NCBI GenBank assembly: GCA_021779955.1 | Contig: JAJXZS010000045.1 | Span: 1 to 41,498 of the forward strand | DNA from: Chloroflexota bacterium | GTDB taxonomy: Bacteria; Chloroflexota; Anaerolineae; Anaerolineales; Anaerolineaceae | DNA length: 41,498 bases | Direction: 5' to 3' | Shown here: positions 41,371 through 41,498 of the stretch, in pieces | How the letters are laid out: each line of letters begins with the position of its first letter | How positions within the stretch are numbered: the first letter of the stretch is position 1 | Position numbers and translations under genes: made by a program | The notes under the pieces: model-generated | What the model was told of the DNA's origin: nothing | Databases searched by the model: none | What the model saw: only the letters and a program-made list of their open reading frames with translations

Positions 41371-41498
41371 TCGTTTTCCAACCTCAGCCCATGTCCCCTC
41401 ACGGTGACGATGTACTGGTGTTTTGCATCCATCTCGGCGATCCGGTCGCGCGAAGGAGTCTCGCGGCCGAGGTCACGCCGCGGATCTTCCCCAATCCC
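41358..41498 (-). CDS. OmpR/PhoB-type response regulator, C-terminal end (partial)
   Basis: The last 46 codons of a gene that continues beyond the window. The reading ends QYIVTVRGHGLRLENELRK, matching the wing and final strand of the OmpR/PhoB winged-helix DNA-binding domain (usual form RYIxTVRGxGYRLE), with EDPRR before it at the usual place. A charged insertion (RETPSRDRIAEMDAKH) separates EDPRR from the wing, longer than normal. The frame stays open to the window edge. It may be the partner of the histidine kinase at 37668 but is transcribed in the opposite direction, so pairing is only a guess. Confidence 0.75.
   Translation of the reverse strand, partial: GIGEDPRRDLGRETPSRDRIAEMDAKHQYIVTVRGHGLRLENELRK

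Noticed and set aside
1-41498. CRISPR arrays, insertion sequences, prophage or toxin-antitoxin modules
   Set aside because: No regular repeat-spacer pattern, transposase, integrase, phage structural gene or recognisable toxin was found on either strand.

Overview
The window looks like chromosomal sequence from a Chloroflexota bacterium, most likely of the Anaerolineae type. The support is a compact murB-ddl-ftsQ-ftsA-ftsZ cluster, a B12-dependent (class II) ribonucleotide reductase behind NrdR, an ECF sigma/anti-sigma operon with Chloroflexota-style envelope proteins, a membrane-anchored YvcK, a CpXC-domain protein and a moderately high GC content. The phylum call is inferred from gene content, not from a marker-gene search.

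Layout. 1-5100: end of the division and cell wall cluster (partial murB, ddl, ftsQ, ftsA, ftsZ) with translationally overlapping genes, an intercistronic hairpin before ftsZ and a strong terminator after it. 5100-8850: a non-coding gap, then a promoter with a NrdR-box-like dyad, nrdR and nrdJ. 8850-10750: two paralogous 64-aa proteins around a small lipoprotein, then a PPOX-fold flavoprotein. 10800-13100: a DEAD-box RNA helicase with a hairpin in its leader, and a 78-aa protein of possible beta-grasp fold behind a long structured leader. 13350-17400: secreted 5'-nucleotidase, lysA and a deoxynucleoside kinase. 17460-20610: an envelope-stress type operon (ECF sigma factor, zinc-finger anti-sigma factor, bactofilin-like membrane protein, lipoprotein of toast-rack/adhesin type). 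20640-23040: a C45-type peptidase and an ArsB/citrate-type ion transporter. 23080-28200 (minus strand): argS, a cyclic-2,3-DPG-synthetase-like P-loop protein, obg and nadD. 28290-30320: an AT-richer GT-C type glycosyltransferase-like membrane protein. 30490-36130: rpsT, a haem-binding-domain protein, pgk, gap, yvcK and a divergent ROK glucokinase, forming a central-carbon block. 36300-41498: a class III aminotransferase, a GAF-PAS histidine kinase, a VOC-family pseudogene, a CpXC protein and the 3' end of an OmpR-type response regulator.

How the parts work together. Cell wall precursor synthesis is coupled to Z-ring assembly at the left end. Deoxynucleotide supply appears twice: de novo through NrdJ under NrdR, and by salvage through the kinase and the extracellular nucleotidase. 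The glycolytic block holds hexose phosphorylation, the two lower-glycolysis enzymes and the YvcK factor.

The most notable signals are regulatory. A 16-bp perfect palindrome with a GTCTAGAC core fills the spacer of the gap promoter. A strong dyad lies just downstream of the nrdR promoter. yvcK and the ROK kinase have back-to-back promoters so close to their ATGs that both mRNAs should be leaderless. An extended -10 element (TGnTAnnnT) recurs at nine intergenic promoters. I found no CRISPR array, insertion sequence, prophage, rRNA or convincing tRNA.
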